Source of the DNA: Papio anubis
Lineage: Eukaryota > Chordata > Mammalia > Primates > Cercopithecidae
Assembly: GCF_008728515.1 (NCBI RefSeq)
Contig: NC_044986.1
Coordinates: 64,159,159-64,223,158 of the forward strand
DNA: 64,000 nucleotides
Direction: 5' to 3'
Shown here: one piece after another, positions 44,111 through 55,573 of the stretch
How the letters are laid out: every line of letters starts with the position of its first letter
Numbering within the stretch: position 1 is the first letter of the stretch
The notes under the pieces: generated by a model
Databases searched by the model: none
What the model saw: the letters and a program-made list of their open reading frames with translations, nothing else
What the model was told of the DNA's origin: nothing
Program-made: the position numbers and the translations under genes

Positions 44111-45103
44111 AAAACAAAGAGAATAAGGAATGCTCTGGCTAAGGAAGTATTACACAAATTCACTTAACTGAGTGATCATGGTATGTGCTCATGAACCAAG
44201 GATTTGATTTTTACCATTTAAAACTTTTGTTCTTTTATTATGATTCTCCCTGAGTTCTTGTTCTAAAATGGAATATCCCATGGTAAAATCACCAAGTTAT
44301 TAACTTACTGTTTTAACAAAGACCTCCAAAAAACTAGTTTACTAGCTGTTAGTATAGAATACTACAAAAATATTTAGAATACCAAATGCATTTATTTGAA
44401 CAGAATAAAAATGGTTACCAAGATTTGAAGGTTTTTAATTTTTAAAAATATTTTTAGACTATTAAACATTCAAGCTTTCTTTTAATCCTTTCCTTAATCC
44501 TTAGTTGGTATAGTCAGATATTCTATACCAGAGGAAGCAGCTCAAAATCTTTTTTATTTACAGGATCAAATGATAAAGCAAACTTACTGTAACCCTTTAA
44601 AGTCATAATATGAAGTAGTTTTTAAAATCCCCTCTATAAATGAAAGAATGTTCAACATAAAATGGATGGGAAAGGGTGATAGGAAGGGGAAAAGAAAGAG
44701 GAATAGGAGATAACGGTGACCAACCCCAGGAAAATGTTTAATACCTTATTATTAAAACTTTCTTCAAGGAAATTTCACATCCTCTTCCTAACAAGAGATC
44801 AAATGTTTCCTACTTTTAACATCTCTCACCTCTAGTGACTTCCATCTCTTACTAAGCATATAAAAACGGGACACATAATGAAACAAGATTTTGAAACAAA
44901 CCAATATCTTATCAAGTAAACTAGTAAAATGGTTTATAAAGACTGAATATTTGCAGCAATCTTCTTGATAGCTACCCAAAGTACTTTGTGTACCTTCATT
45001 ACTGATCCTAGGAAAATTTCAAATATTTACTGTCCAAAAACATCAAAGAAACAATTTTAAAAAAACCCCTCTCAAATTAGATTAGTAGTATACAATATTT
45101 TAC
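44111..45103 (-). other. Intron stretch without recognisable features
   Basis: Between the Alu and the exon at 45104 I see AT-rich sequence only, with no repeat I can name. Confidence 0.5.
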
Positions 45104-45202
45104 CTGCATCTGTAAGACTGCATCGGTCTGTAACAGAGTAGTTTTTGCTTGGGCATCAAATACAAATGGATATGTACAGATTGTAACAGGGATATCTGCC
45201 AA
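45104..45202 (-). CDS. HERC4: HERC4 coding exon (linker before HECT)
   Basis: Acceptor 'tttttatttccag', donor 'atgcag|gtaaaat'. Encodes LADIPVTICTYPFVFDAQAK and TTLLQTDAVLQMQ, about residues 651-683. The YPFvfd...K...l..Da..qM stretch is conserved just upstream of HERC-family HECT domains. Phase 0 at both ends. Confidence 0.98.
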
Positions 45203-46048
45203 CTGGAAATAAAAAATTAACTTATTAGTACAAGTTGATTTGTGATATACTTATTGTGGATGCTGTCATTTCTTATAAAGTGGACTACATTCTTTGTTTA
45301 TTCACTCGTGGTTCTGGAATTACAAATAAAACATGCTGCTTACAGAATTATTAAAAATTAAATGAGGCATTGGAATAAACCCAATTCCCAATTTTAGGGG
45401 GCAACTGTATACTTGAGAGTCTATACAATCACATACTGCAAGTATCTTTTGCTTAGCATATGTTAATTGCAAATCTCAGTGAATGAGGCTGCAAATTTGT
45501 TCTAAAATTGGGGCTCCTATGTTAAATACTGTAGCCAATTCTTACATGTTAGGGCAACTGCAGCAACTGAGGCTAATAAGTAATCTGTCTATTCCTTCAC
45601 TTAACAGATATTTATTGAGTATAATGTCATTAGGATGTCAAAATTATTATGAGTCCAACATCTGTTCACTTACTTAATATGCAAAAAAGTACCATTTAGT
45701 ATTACTATTCTGTTAGCCTTTAAAGTTAGGAAAACTGATCTATTATTACCATTATAAGACATTAAACACTTCATAGACAATTACTTATCTTAGTAGGTAA
45801 TGTATTGATTGCTAAGTATTTTAACAGTACAGTAAAATATAAAGAGTTATGAATTGCCAGTCACATATTCTTGTAGTTGGCGGAGGACCTACTTCCACCA
45901 TCTACCCAATAAGACAGTATCTTTGTGCCTGCCCTGACTCAGAGCCTCTGCTATAAGACTTCTAATGAAGAATTAATACACCATAAAACAATCCACTCCG
46001 TAGTGATTAGATAGTTCTTTACAGTCTGAATCTGCATTTCTTTGTCTT

Positions 46049-46310
46049 TATTTTTTTTCCAGACATAGTCTCGCACTGTCGCCCAGGCTGGAGTGCAATG
46101 GCGCAATCTAGGCTCACTGCAACCTTTGCCTCCTGGGTTCAAGTGATTCTCCTGACTCAGCCTCCCGAGTAGCTGGGATTACAGGCGCCCGCTGTTGAGA
46201 TGGGGTTTCACTAGGTTGGCCAGGCTAGTCTTGAACTCCTGACCTCATGATCTGCCAGCCTCGGCCTCCCAAAGTGCTGGGATTATAGGCGTGAGCCACT
46301 GCGCCCAGCC
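46049..46310 (-). repeat. Alu element, antisense, with internal loss
   Basis: T-rich start with 'ccagacatagtctcgcactg', ending 'gagccactgcgcccagcc'; about 35 bp are missing at 'gcgcccgctgttgagatggg'. Exact duplication 'tgaatctgcatttct' on both sides (about 46027 and 46311). Confidence 0.95.
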
Positions 46311-47302
46311 TGAATCTGCATTTCTATGTTTCACTGTGCATCATTTAGTCTTTGTTTTGCCCCTGCTGGAAGTGTACGTAGTTTAAATATTTGAAGTCCT
46401 AATCACGCTCTCCCTAAATTGTATTTTATTCCATTCTAAACATTCACTCTTCAGTATTTTTCATGTGACAAGGTTTACCTCCATCCTATATTTGTGGCAC
46501 TGCCTAGCTAATGATCATAAATACTAATTTTACTTCTTCGAAATTCAAAAAGATTTAGATATCTCTAAAGTACCCTTTGGCTTCAAAACTCTGTTTTCAA
46601 ATTTTTATGTGCTAATTATACTTGACAATGAGGAAGCAAACAATATTAGAGCTATAATTTAAGGCTAATTCAAAATGCTTCATTGGTTCAAGTGCTGGAA
46701 AAAACATAACAATGAACAAAAAGCAAATCAAAGCAAAACCTAACATCTATAACAGAAAAAGAAAGTTTTATAATGTTCCCAAGTGTTAAAAGGGTAGTCT
46801 AGGGTTGTTGATTACTTAAACCAAAGTGCTAGAACTTTATATATTAGAAGTGAGAAAGATAATCATACAAAAAGTTTAACTTTGTGACCATTCTGAGTAT
46901 CAACTAACCAATTTTAAAAATGATATTTGTTTTACTTCTCTACTATAAAATGTTTTCAGCCACATTAGGTAGGCATTTGCTAAATTTTAAAATAAAAGTT
47001 TGCTTTTTTATATTCTGAGGACACATTACATTTTATACTGGAAGACCTGAGGAGAATAGATCTGAAGCAAATATTGTTGAGGCATTATATAGGTGGAATG
47101 TTAACAGAATTTCATTTTCTTCAGAAAACTTCTAAAATGTTATACAAGTTAATCTCTACAGACTCAGTTTTTAAAAATGATACATATATATTTATTTACA
47201 TTTTTAAACCACAACAAAAAAGGAATCTTTGGCTCTCCTATTACTTAGGAGAAAATGGAGTATATCTTACTCTGAACATGAGCTTTATTACACCAAACTT
47301 AC
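46311..47302 (-). other. Intron stretch without recognisable features
   Basis: AT-rich sequence between the Alu and the 24-nt exon; no repeat or second exon recognised. Confidence 0.5.
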
Positions 47303-47326
47303 CTCAGTTAATCCATGGTTGACATC
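47303..47326 (-). CDS. HERC4: HERC4 24-nt microexon (DVNHGLTE)
   Basis: Minus strand 'ctgctgtcttag|gatgtc...actgag|gtaagtttgg' has a good acceptor and a near-consensus donor. It inserts exactly eight residues, DVNHGLTE, between QQQAYGM (55100-55219) and LADIPVT (45104-45202). All three exons are phase 0, so inclusion or skipping keeps the frame. I recall human HERC4 isoforms of 1057 and 1049 residues, a difference of eight that this exon would explain. Confidence 0.93.
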
Positions 47327-48089
47327 CTAAGACAGCAGTGCAGAATATAACAATAACGAGGAAAGAGCAATGTTAGTGTCCAAATTTAACTATTTCTATT
47401 CAAGGTAGCATTTCATATATTTTGCTACAGCAGAATATTGAAGTAATGAGGTAGAAAATACATCTACAATAAAATACACCCCCTACACATGCATCTTATA
47501 TATATTTATCTATAAATGTAAGATCTTTGTTTCAGGTACCTTGTGATCATACAATTATTGAGCTTGAACATAATGAAATTTGTTTTCAGCAATTAAACAC
47601 CCCCATTTGCAGAATTTAGGCAGAACAAGAAAACGAATCCTATGCCTGGATTGGTCTTAAAAAAATAATTTTATGGCTCAGTTTTTCTACTTAAAAAATA
47701 GAAAAAACAGTCCTCAGACTTTAAGACTTCTAAAATCTCAGCAAAATGTTTGACAGCGTTTAGTAGATTAAAATGCTATATGGACACAAAGTGAGAAAAA
47801 ATAAGCCATAAATTGTTTCTATTGGACAGAAAAAAAACAGTAAAACATAAGGTATCTTACATTAAACATTCTTTAAAACTGAATTAATTTAAAGTAGAAA
47901 GTACAGGACAGGGCAAAAGGGTTGGTAAGCAAAAATAAATAAAGAGAGAAAGATATATTTATTAAGGAATAGTGGAAATTACAATGAAAGCTTACCACTT
48001 TATTGAACAGAAATGTACATTTTCTTGTAGAAAGCTTCCATATATGCTCAGAGCACAGACTCGTGTAAAGCACCAGAATATTCAGAACT
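47327..48089 (-). other. Intron stretch without recognisable features
   Basis: AT-rich; no repeat or exon recognised. Confidence 0.5.
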
Positions 48090-48525
48090 ATGTTATTAAA
48101 TGTGTGGATGGTACTTTGTGTTATGAGGAATTAATCTGACCCCAGAAGAGAGCATTGCCCTAGGTTACTAGGAGGCGACCTATAGACCTGTGGAATATCA
48201 AGCCTGATAGGAGTGTCTTTGTTTGCCTGGGGCTTTAGCCACCGGACAATGTGACTTGTGATAGGGGCTTGGGCCATGTGCTGTCAGTTCTGCCTCCAGA
48301 AGAGCTGGGAACTAGAGGTCCCTACATGAGCAGGATATGACTGAACCCCATTAAAAACTCTGGGCACCAGGTTTCTGGTGAGCTTCCTTGGCTGGAAATA
48401 CTCTGTACCACACATCTATGCCAGGAAAGCAATTCATTCATGACTCTACAAGGAAAGGACAACAGAAACTCTGCCTCTGATATCTTTCCCAGACTCTCCC
48501 CTATGTGCAGATTTTGGCTGATTTT

Positions 48526-49703
48526 TTTCACAGATGGAACTTTTCATTTGTCACTATTAAAAGCCTAAATTTTTTTCTCTCTCTTTTTTTTTTGAGACGG
48601 AATTTGGCTCTTGTTGCCCAGGCTGGAGTGCAATGGTGCCATCTCGTCTCACCACAACCTCTGCCTCCGGGGTTCAAGCGATTCCCCTGCCTCAGCCTCC
48701 CGAGTAGCTGGGATTATAGGCATGTGCCACCAGGCCTGGCTAATTGTGTATTTTTAGTAGAGAGGGGTTTCTCCATGTTGGTTAGGCTGGTTTTGAACTC
48801 CTTACCTCATGATCTGCCCGCCTCAGCCTCCCAAAGTGCTGAGATTACAGGCGTGAGCCACCGTGCCCAGCCAAAAGCCTGAATTTTAAACAGATTCTTG
48901 TATTTGTGGTCCACATCCATCAGCTCATATAACTTTAGCACCTGTCACATCCCCAGTAGCCTTTCTAGAACTACTACCATCACCATGAAGTTCCCTGGTT
49001 TTCCCAATTCAAACTTGGGCATCTTCAGCATTTTTACTTATCTAACAAGGACAAGCATGGAGAGGATAAATAGACTGGCAAGCCTTTTCTTTATCTTTTC
49101 CAATGTTGTCAGGAATCAATTTATTGACCACTTCTTTCAAGTCACTTGTCTGAACCTCTTGGATCATGATTTTCATCACCTTCTTCTGGATTTGGCGGAC
49201 CTGTTGGTGCTGAGAGTAAGAGGTCTTCTGTATCTGACTGTTGTGTTGCTTAGTAAAACCAACACAGAACAGACGAAGCAAATGACCATCAGTGGTCTTG
49301 ACATTAACATGAGCTTCTTTCATTATCTACCAGTTTTTGGCCATGCAACTCATTCTGTCACAGGTAATATCCATGCTATGGAAGTTAGGTAGTTTAGCGC
49401 CTCAACATCCTCAGTAGTCAGCTTGGATTTTTAAAATGCAATTTCATCATTTGCAGATCAGAAAGGTTCACTTCAAATATACACAACCCTTGAGGCCATC
49501 TGATATAATTTTGGTTCCTTGAGTCCTGGTGACTAGTGTTTCTCTCCAATATTTCTTTCACTAAACATAGCATGTGCTTTCATACCATACCAATCTTTTT
49601 TAGAAAGTAGATCAACCACTCCTTGGCTGACTATTTGTCATCTTTCATAAGGTGCTTGTTCTTGCCAAATGTCATGATGCTGCTCAGAGAGTCAAAAGGA
49701 CCC
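48526..49703 (-). pseudogene. RPS3A (pseudogene): RPS3A processed pseudogene
   Basis: An intronless copy of ribosomal protein S3A mRNA on the minus strand. The best frame (49042-49323) reads TTDGHLLRLFCVGFTKQHNS, HQQVRQIQKKVMKIMIQEVQ and VVNKLIPDNIGKDKEKACQS. The ATG equivalent is at 49673-49675, preceded by recognisable 5' UTR, and the stop equivalent is 48886-48888, followed by 3' UTR and an A7 tract. Several frameshifts and stops destroy the frame. Direct repeats 'ttggctgatttt' at 48514-48525 and 49704-49715 mark the L1-mediated insertion. An Alu (48580-48873) later entered its 3' UTR. Confidence 0.95.
48580..48873 (-). repeat. Alu inside the pseudogene 3' UTR, antisense
   Basis: From 'tttttttttgagacggaatt' to 'gagccaccgtgcccagcc'. 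Flanked by 'aaaagcctaaatttt' and 'aaaagcctgaatttt', copies of pseudogene 3' UTR sequence. Confidence 0.96.
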
Positions 49704-49900
49704 TTGGCTGATTTTAACCCACTATCCTTTCTCTGTAATAAACTCTAATCATCAGTGTAACAATTTTCAATGAGTTCTGGGAGGTCTTGTAGCAAATTAT
49801 CAAACCTAAGGATAGTTTGGGGGACCCTCCCCAAACTCACAATTGGTATCAGAAGTGAAGGCCGTCTTGTGTGGACTGTTCTCTCTAACTCTGTAGTTGA

Positions 49901-51089
49901 CTAAGTTCCCACATGTCACCAGGGGTATTATTGGAGGATTTAAGATATTAGCAAATAGCAAAGACTTTGGGTTCTCTCACTATATTGTGCTAAGTAAAGC
50001 CAAAGCAGTGTGTAAGCATAAGCAAAACATCACTCTATGCAAATCCTATTCAGAGGAAGAATATTATTGACAAGAATTTCTTTCAAAAAATTCAGAGTAC
50101 CAAGTTATTACTATGTAAGTGCTCCTATTGATAGTGTAAACAAGATGAAAGTCTTTACAGACTGTTCTGCAAAAAAGCCTTTTAGATTACACTCAGTTTA
50201 GCTAGAAGGCAATATAAAAGGAACAACCAAAATCCTTTTATAGTATACCTTGTGGGACTTTTTTTGAAAAAAGAACTTTATTATTTTAAAGCAGCTTTAG
50301 GTTCACAGCAAAATTGAAAGGAAGGTGCAGAGACTTCCAATATATCCCTATCCTCACACATGCACAGCCTTCACATCACCAATATTCCTCTTGTAGGACA
50401 TTTAAAAAGTGCTATTACTAAGTAAGAAAGTTTAAATAAGAAAAAAAAAGCCTATAAATATTCATCTATGGCCTGCTTGATAACTATACTATATACCAAG
50501 GGAGTTTATAGTATGGGAGATGGATTTCCTCCTTAGCTAAATAATGAAATATTAGTATTTATGCATTATCTTTTTTATTACTACATGTAAGTAGATATAG
50601 ATGCTATGCATATCATTATACATTGGGCAAGTCAATAAGATAATGTTAGAATTTATAGTGCGACTAACCCATACTAAGCAGAATATAATCTGGTTACACT
50701 AAAAATTGGAAGAGAAAGACGTGAACTGGCAAGAATATGAAAAATAATAGGCCATGCAAAACTTGAGAAAAAGAGATGATTAGACATTAGGTAAAATCAT
50801 TTTTCTAAGAGAGAGAAGCACCAAAGGAAAAACCAAATAAAGATAATTAAAAGTATCAGAAAGGGAAGAAAAAATGGCAAAGAGTTTGGTAGTAACCAAT
50901 AAGGTATTTTTACAAACAATTTAAAAGCAAAGTAAAAGGAGGATAAGGAAACTGAGAATAGTACCTAGAAAGTACTCTTAGAAAATGTTTCATTGTAGTG
51001 TACATAGAGAAAGACAGCAAGAGAACAGAGTTATTAGACACGTCAGAATAAAAGCTACTGCCAAATTTGTAGCCTGTGTCAAGGTAGCC
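49901..51089 (-). other. Intron stretch with a short antisense L1-like piece
   Basis: 50270-50400 ('aaagcagctttaggttcaca', 'gcaaaattgaaaggaaggtg', 'acacatgcacagccttcac') resembles reversed old L1 3' sequence. The rest is unclassified. Confidence 0.45.
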
Positions 51090-51310
51090 AGCAATAACAA
51101 TCACCATTTTATAAAGACTTAACTGTGTGCCAGAAATTACTCTAAGTCCTTCGGAGGGATCATATAAATTAATCTTCTCAAAATTTTTTAAGGTAGGTAC
51201 TAATATTCTAATTTACAGAAAACAAAATGAAATCTCAGAGAAATTAAGTAATTTTCCCAAGGACAGAACTGAATATATGCTGAGGTGGGATCTGAACCCA
51301 GGTACTTTTT
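51090..51310 (-). repeat. MIR SINE, antisense
   Basis: Antisense MIR order: 'ttaactgtgtgccagaaatt', 'aggtaggtactaatattcta', 'agaaattaagtaattttccc' and 'gggatctgaacccaggtact'. Confidence 0.85.
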
Positions 51311-51422
51311 CATAAAAGTTACTCTGCTTTCTCATCATACATATTTATGTTGTGAGCTAGAATTCTTAATCATCACAACATCCTCCATAATAAATTTTCC
51401 AATTTGTAATGTTATTTATTAT

Positions 51423-51713
51423 TTATTTTTTTTTTGAGATGGAGTCTCACTCTGTCGCCCAGGCTGAAGTGCAATGGCACGATCTCAGCTCACTGCAACC
51501 TCTGCCTCCCGAGTTCAAGTCATTCTCCTGCCTCAGCCTCCCAAGTAGCTGGGATTACAGGTGCCCGCCACCACGCTTGGCTAATTTTTGTATTTTTAGT
51601 AGAGATGGGGTTTTGCCATATTGGCCAGGCTGGTCTAGAACTTCTGACCTCAGATGATCCGCCCACATCAGCCTCCCAAAGTGCTGGGATTACAGATGTG
51701 AGCCACCACATCC
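51423..51713 (-). repeat. Alu element, antisense
   Basis: From 'tttttttttgagatggagtc' to 'gagccaccacatccag'. Exact duplication 'ttgtaatgttattta' before (51405) and after (51718). Confidence 0.96.
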
Positions 51714-52289
51714 AGATTGTAATGTTATTTATAATTATAAATTTGTTGTGGTCTTAGAGTTCTTATAAGAACTGAGCACCAAGAGTTTAGTACTAGTTTA
51801 ATGTGTGTATATATTTATATAATATGTAAGTGAACACTGGGCTTCTTAAGAAATTGTTCTTCTTTAAAAGGGTCCACATATCCCTCCAAATGTTCTGAAT
51901 CCTTTCAAAAACACTGCTAAAAGACCTAGGGTACCCTGGTTGGTGTGTGAGGGTTTATATGCAAAGTCTTGGTATGAACAAGGTTCATTTCCGGAAGAAC
52001 CAATTTTCCTCAATGGCAAATACATTAAATCTCTTTTATATTGCAATAAATATCTATTACGCCCATAATGCAAAATTTGCATTTAAAGACAGAAAATTAG
52101 CCTCAGTTCAAGTCTTGCTGAGGGAAGGTTAAATCCTTAAGAGATATGTTATTTCTCCTGCCTTCACAGGTTCTCTGAAGGAAGAGTTTGAGAAGCTTTA
52201 CCTAGGTCAGAGATGAAGAAAAAAGGAAATACTTATTCAAAACTCCGCTGAGGTCAATTATTTTCTTTCTTAAAAAATTATCCCTTGAT
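51714..52289 (-). other. Intron stretch without recognisable features
   Basis: AT-rich, no repeat or exon recognised. Confidence 0.5.
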
Positions 52290-52588
52290 TCCAGCTACCA
52301 CTCCATTTTTTTTTTTCTCCTCTTCAATGCAGAACTTCTTCAAAGTATTGCCAATGGTTGTTACTACTTCCTTACCTCTAAATTTCTCTTTACAACACCC
52401 CAACCCTAGAATGGTATTATCAAGGTTACCAATTACCTTCATGTAACCAAATTCGCTGTCAATACTATGGTTTCATCCTCCTTCTCTGGAGCATTCAACA
52501 TTCTCTCTTTCAATTTTAAATTATGGTTTCCAAGTCTCTCCTAGTTTTCCCCCTACCACACCTGCTTTTTAATCTTTGTGGATTTCTC

Positions 52589-52762
52589 TCCTTTCCTCAC
52601 TTCATATCCAATTCATCAGTGATTTTTATTTTCCTTTTGTTACCAAGATTTCCTTTTATCTCCAAGATGTATTCCAAGTCCATTTCCTTCTTCCATCTAA
52701 ACAGCCATCATCCTAGTCAAACTCATCATTTCCTCTCCCCTAATCTACTAAAACATAGCTTT
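52589..52762 (+). repeat. 174-bp direct repeat, copy 1
   Basis: Starts 'tcctttcctcacttcatatc' and ends 'acatagcttt'. It is aligned without gaps to copy 2 at 53348; six differences, all transitions. Confidence 0.95.
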
Positions 52763-53003
52763 CTCATGGATCTCCATCTTTCATGTCTGTCCCGTTCCCT
52801 ACAAAGCCAACAAAGTGATTATTCAAAAAGATCAGATTAAGTTTCCACCGTTTATTGTAACACTTTAGATAAAATCCAAATTCCTAATCCTATTTACTAA
52901 ACTGTCTATGATTTGGCCCCTGCCCATTTCTCTGTTCCCTCCTCACTCCCATAAGCCATGCTGGCTCTTTTCTTTTCTTTTCCTTTCTTTCTTTTTCTTT
53001 TCT

Positions 53004-53293
53004 TTTTTTTTTTGAAATGGAGTCTCGCAGTGTCGCCCATGCTGGAGTGCAATGGCACGATCTAGGCTCACTGCAACCTCCGTCTCCTGGGTTCAAGCTA
53101 TTCTCCTGCCTCAGCCTCCTGAGTAGTGGGATTACAGGCGCCCATCACCATGCCCGGCTAATTTTGTATATTTTTAGTAGAGACGGGATTTCACTATGTT
53201 GGCCAAGCTGGTCTCCAACTCCTGACCTTGTGATCTGCCTACCTTGGTCTCCCAAAGTGCTGGGATTACAGGCGTGAACCACCACACCCATCC
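53004..53293 (-). repeat. Alu between the duplicated blocks, antisense
   Basis: A T-rich start with 'gaaatggagtctcgcagtgt', ending 'gaaccaccacacccatcc'. 'ccatgctggct' on both sides (about 52959 and 53295) marks the insertion. Confidence 0.95.
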
Positions 53294-53347
53294 CCATGCT
53301 GGCTTTTTTCTATCTTTCAATCATGTCAAGCTTGTTTTCACCTAAGG

Positions 53348-53521
53348 TCCTTTCCTCACTTCATATCCAATCCATCAGTGATTTTTATTTTCCTTTTGTC
53401 ACCAAGATTCCCTTTTATCTCCAAGACGTATTCCAAGTCCATTTCCTTCTTCCATCTAAACAACCATCATCCTAGTCAAACTCATCATTTCCTCTCCCCT
53501 AATCTACTAAAATATAGCTTT
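53348..53521 (+). repeat. 174-bp direct repeat, copy 2
   Basis: Starts 'tcctttcctcacttcatatc' and ends 'atatagcttt'. About 96.6% identical to copy 1. It interrupts the L2 text between 'cacctaagg' and 'aagaacaaatg', so it is probably the derived copy. Confidence 0.95.
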
Positions 53522-53540
53522 GTGAACTATGTTCACAAAG
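53518..53540. repeat. Perfect 10-bp inverted repeat, 3-nt spacer
   Basis: 'ctttgtgaac' and 'gttcacaaag' around 'tat', exactly at the right edge of duplicate copy 2. Confidence 0.95.
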
Positions 53541-53870
53541 TGAAAAGAACAAATGTTCATTGTTCTTGAAATTCTCTCTGCCCTGATCTTAAAGGGCTGC
53601 TCCTTGTCATTCAGAGTAACACTCATACTTCATTAGACAAGTCTTTTCTGAAACCTATCTTTACTAAGTCCCCTCATTTTAAAAGTACATATTATTAGCT
53701 GGTATTTTTTGCCTTGTTTGACTATTGCTAATCTTGCCCACTAGATTACGAATTCCAGGAGAAACAAGGCTCTGCCTGGTTCAGCACTGTATTTCCAATA
53801 CCTAAATCAGTGCCTGTTATATAACAGATTCTCATTGTTTGTTGAATAAGCAAGTGAGTACACCTAAATC

Positions 53871-54457
53871 TACAGAATGTCTATAAACCTGACCCAGCCT
53901 CAAGGTGACTCAGGAGAAGAGTCAATGAGTCTCTCCCAGTACAGACCCAACTGCACTAAGGAAAAAATGTCTAGAAGCAACCTGATTCTGGGAGGTGGGA
54001 GTATCCTAAAAACAGCATGCAGTAGCCAGACTGCCATTCAAAAACTACTATACTTTTTTAGTGCTTACTAGACATATTCTAAACACTGTCACAGGTGCTG
54101 GTTGACTGACATACCCATCCACAAGAAGCTTACAAGCTGGTGCCTAGCAAGCAATGAAAGGTTACTCATCCTTCTATTATATAACTGCTGCATACATATT
54201 AAATTACCTGTGTGCAGAAAAGTGGACCTCAAGTATACAAAAATGGCTAGCAAATAAGAATAGTAAACCTAAATATTTTGTATCTAGCTGCTTACCCATT
54301 TCTGCATTAAAATTTTATGTGCCTAATTCAAGTTTTATGTAAGACCATGGTACTATTTTAATGGGATAGTAAGTGTGTAGTTATTAAAGACTTGGCCACA
54401 TGAAAAGATGTGTGCACCCACATTTATATAAAAAATCTGAAATAAAAGTAAACACAT
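53871..54457 (-). other. Intron stretch, unclassified
   Basis: 54060-54150 ('gtgcttactagacatattct') may be an antisense L2 scrap; nothing else recognised. Confidence 0.4.
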
Positions 54458-54693
54458 AATCAGCTCACTGCAACCTCCACCTCCCAGGTTCAAGTGATTC
54501 TCATGCCTCAGCCTTCTGAGTAGTTGGGATTACAGGCATGTAACACCATACATGGCTAATTTTTTGTATTTTTAGTAGAGATGGCGTTTTGTCATGTTAC
54601 CCAGGCTGGTCTTGAAATCTTGAGCTCAGGCAATCCACTTGTCTCGGGCTCCTAAAGTGCTAAGATTACAGGCATGAGCCACCGCACCCAGCC
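54458..54693 (-). repeat. Partial Alu, antisense
   Basis: Enters at 'cagctcactgcaacctccac' and ends 'gagccaccgcacccagcc'; the A-tail side is lost. Confidence 0.93.
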
Positions 54694-55099
54694 CTCTTTT
54701 GGTAGTCTTGAAGCACCAATTTCATAACAATAATGCATTCTTAGGAGTTCCAGTATGAAGAATGCCAGTATTTTCAACATTGGAGAAATAAGAGGCAATC
54801 TCATGGAAAATAAATGAGTTAAAAATCCATTTCACATTTGCAGTTTTTCTCTTTTTTAAGTATAATCCATCTCTTTGGTTTGGCTTTGGTAAAAGACTAG
54901 AATGTCTGTATATATATATACTGTATAATATATAGCACTCCTTTTGCAATGTTTTTTTATTTAAAAAGTAAGTTCTGGATAAAGTTCTGAAAAAACTTTC
55001 TCATTTCAAAACCAAGTAATTGTTTCTTTTTTTTTATTAGATACATATACATAAAAATGATACATAAAAATGAAATCACAAATTGCACAGAAAACCTAC

Positions 55100-55219
55100 C
55101 ATTCCATAGGCCTGCTGTTGGACCCAGTTGATATAATCATTCCTTATGTCTATCAATTCTTGTACTTCATGTATATAAAATTTATCATACTGTATAATCT
55201 GTCCCGTTTTCTCATTTAC
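55100..55219 (-). CDS. HERC4: HERC4 coding exon (linker upstream of HECT)
   Basis: Acceptor 'ttttcttttgtag', donor 'ggaatg|gtaggttt'. Encodes VNEKTGQIIQYDKFYIHEVQ and ELIDIRNDYINWVQQQAYGM, about residues 603-642, phase 0 at both ends. This is the most upstream HERC4 exon in the window; the next one lies beyond 64000. Confidence 0.97.
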
Positions 55220-55277
55220 CTACAAAAGAAAATGTAATTGACATTAAATTTAACCAGTACTCAAGACAGAGAAATTT

Positions 55278-55573
55278 TTTTTTTTTTTTTTTGAGGTGGA
55301 GTCTTGCTCTGTCGCCCAGGCTGGAGTGCAGTGGCACAATATCATCTCACTGTAAGCTCCAACTCCCGGGTTCACGACATTCTTCTGCTTCAGCCTCCCG
55401 AGTAGCTGGGACTACAGGCGCCTGCCACCACGCCCGGCTAATTTTTTGTGTTTTTAGTAGAGACGGGGTTTCACCGTGTTAGCCAGGATGGTCTCGATCT
55501 CCTGACCTTGTGATCCGCCCGCCTCGGCCTCCCAAAGTGCTGGGATTACTGGTGTGAGCCACTGCACCCGGCC
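55278..55573 (-). repeat. AluY-like element, antisense, close to an exon
   Basis: From 'ttttttgaggtggagtcttg' to 'gagccactgcacccggcc', 59 nt upstream (in transcript sense) of the exon acceptor. Exact duplication 'caagacagagaaattt' on both sides. Confidence 0.96.

Larger units (their letters stand above)
48090..49900 (+). mobile_element. LTR-like element split by a processed pseudogene
   Basis: 48090-48525 ('ctttagccaccggacaatgt', 'gggaactagaggtccctaca', 'ttcccagactctcccctatg') continues after the pseudogene at 49716 with 'cccactatcctttctctgta', an AATAAA, 'ttttcaatgagttctgggag' and 'ggtatcagaagtgaaggccg'. The poly(A) signal and U5-like text suggest a solitary mammalian LTR in sense orientation. 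Its family and right border are uncertain. Confidence 0.55.
52290..53870 (+). repeat. L2-like LINE with Alu insertion and internal duplication
   Basis: A C/T-rich body with L2-like phrases: 'ctgtctatgatttggcccct', 'ttcttgaaattctctctgcc', 'ttcagcactgtatttccaat' and the 3' end 'ttctcattgtttgttgaata'. A 174-bp block occurs twice inside (52589-52762 and 53348-53521). The frames over the C/T-rich text are not genes. Confidence 0.6.

Noticed and set aside
48898..49392. 164-codon plus-strand frame
   Set aside because: It is the antisense of the RPS3A processed pseudogene and has no independent support.
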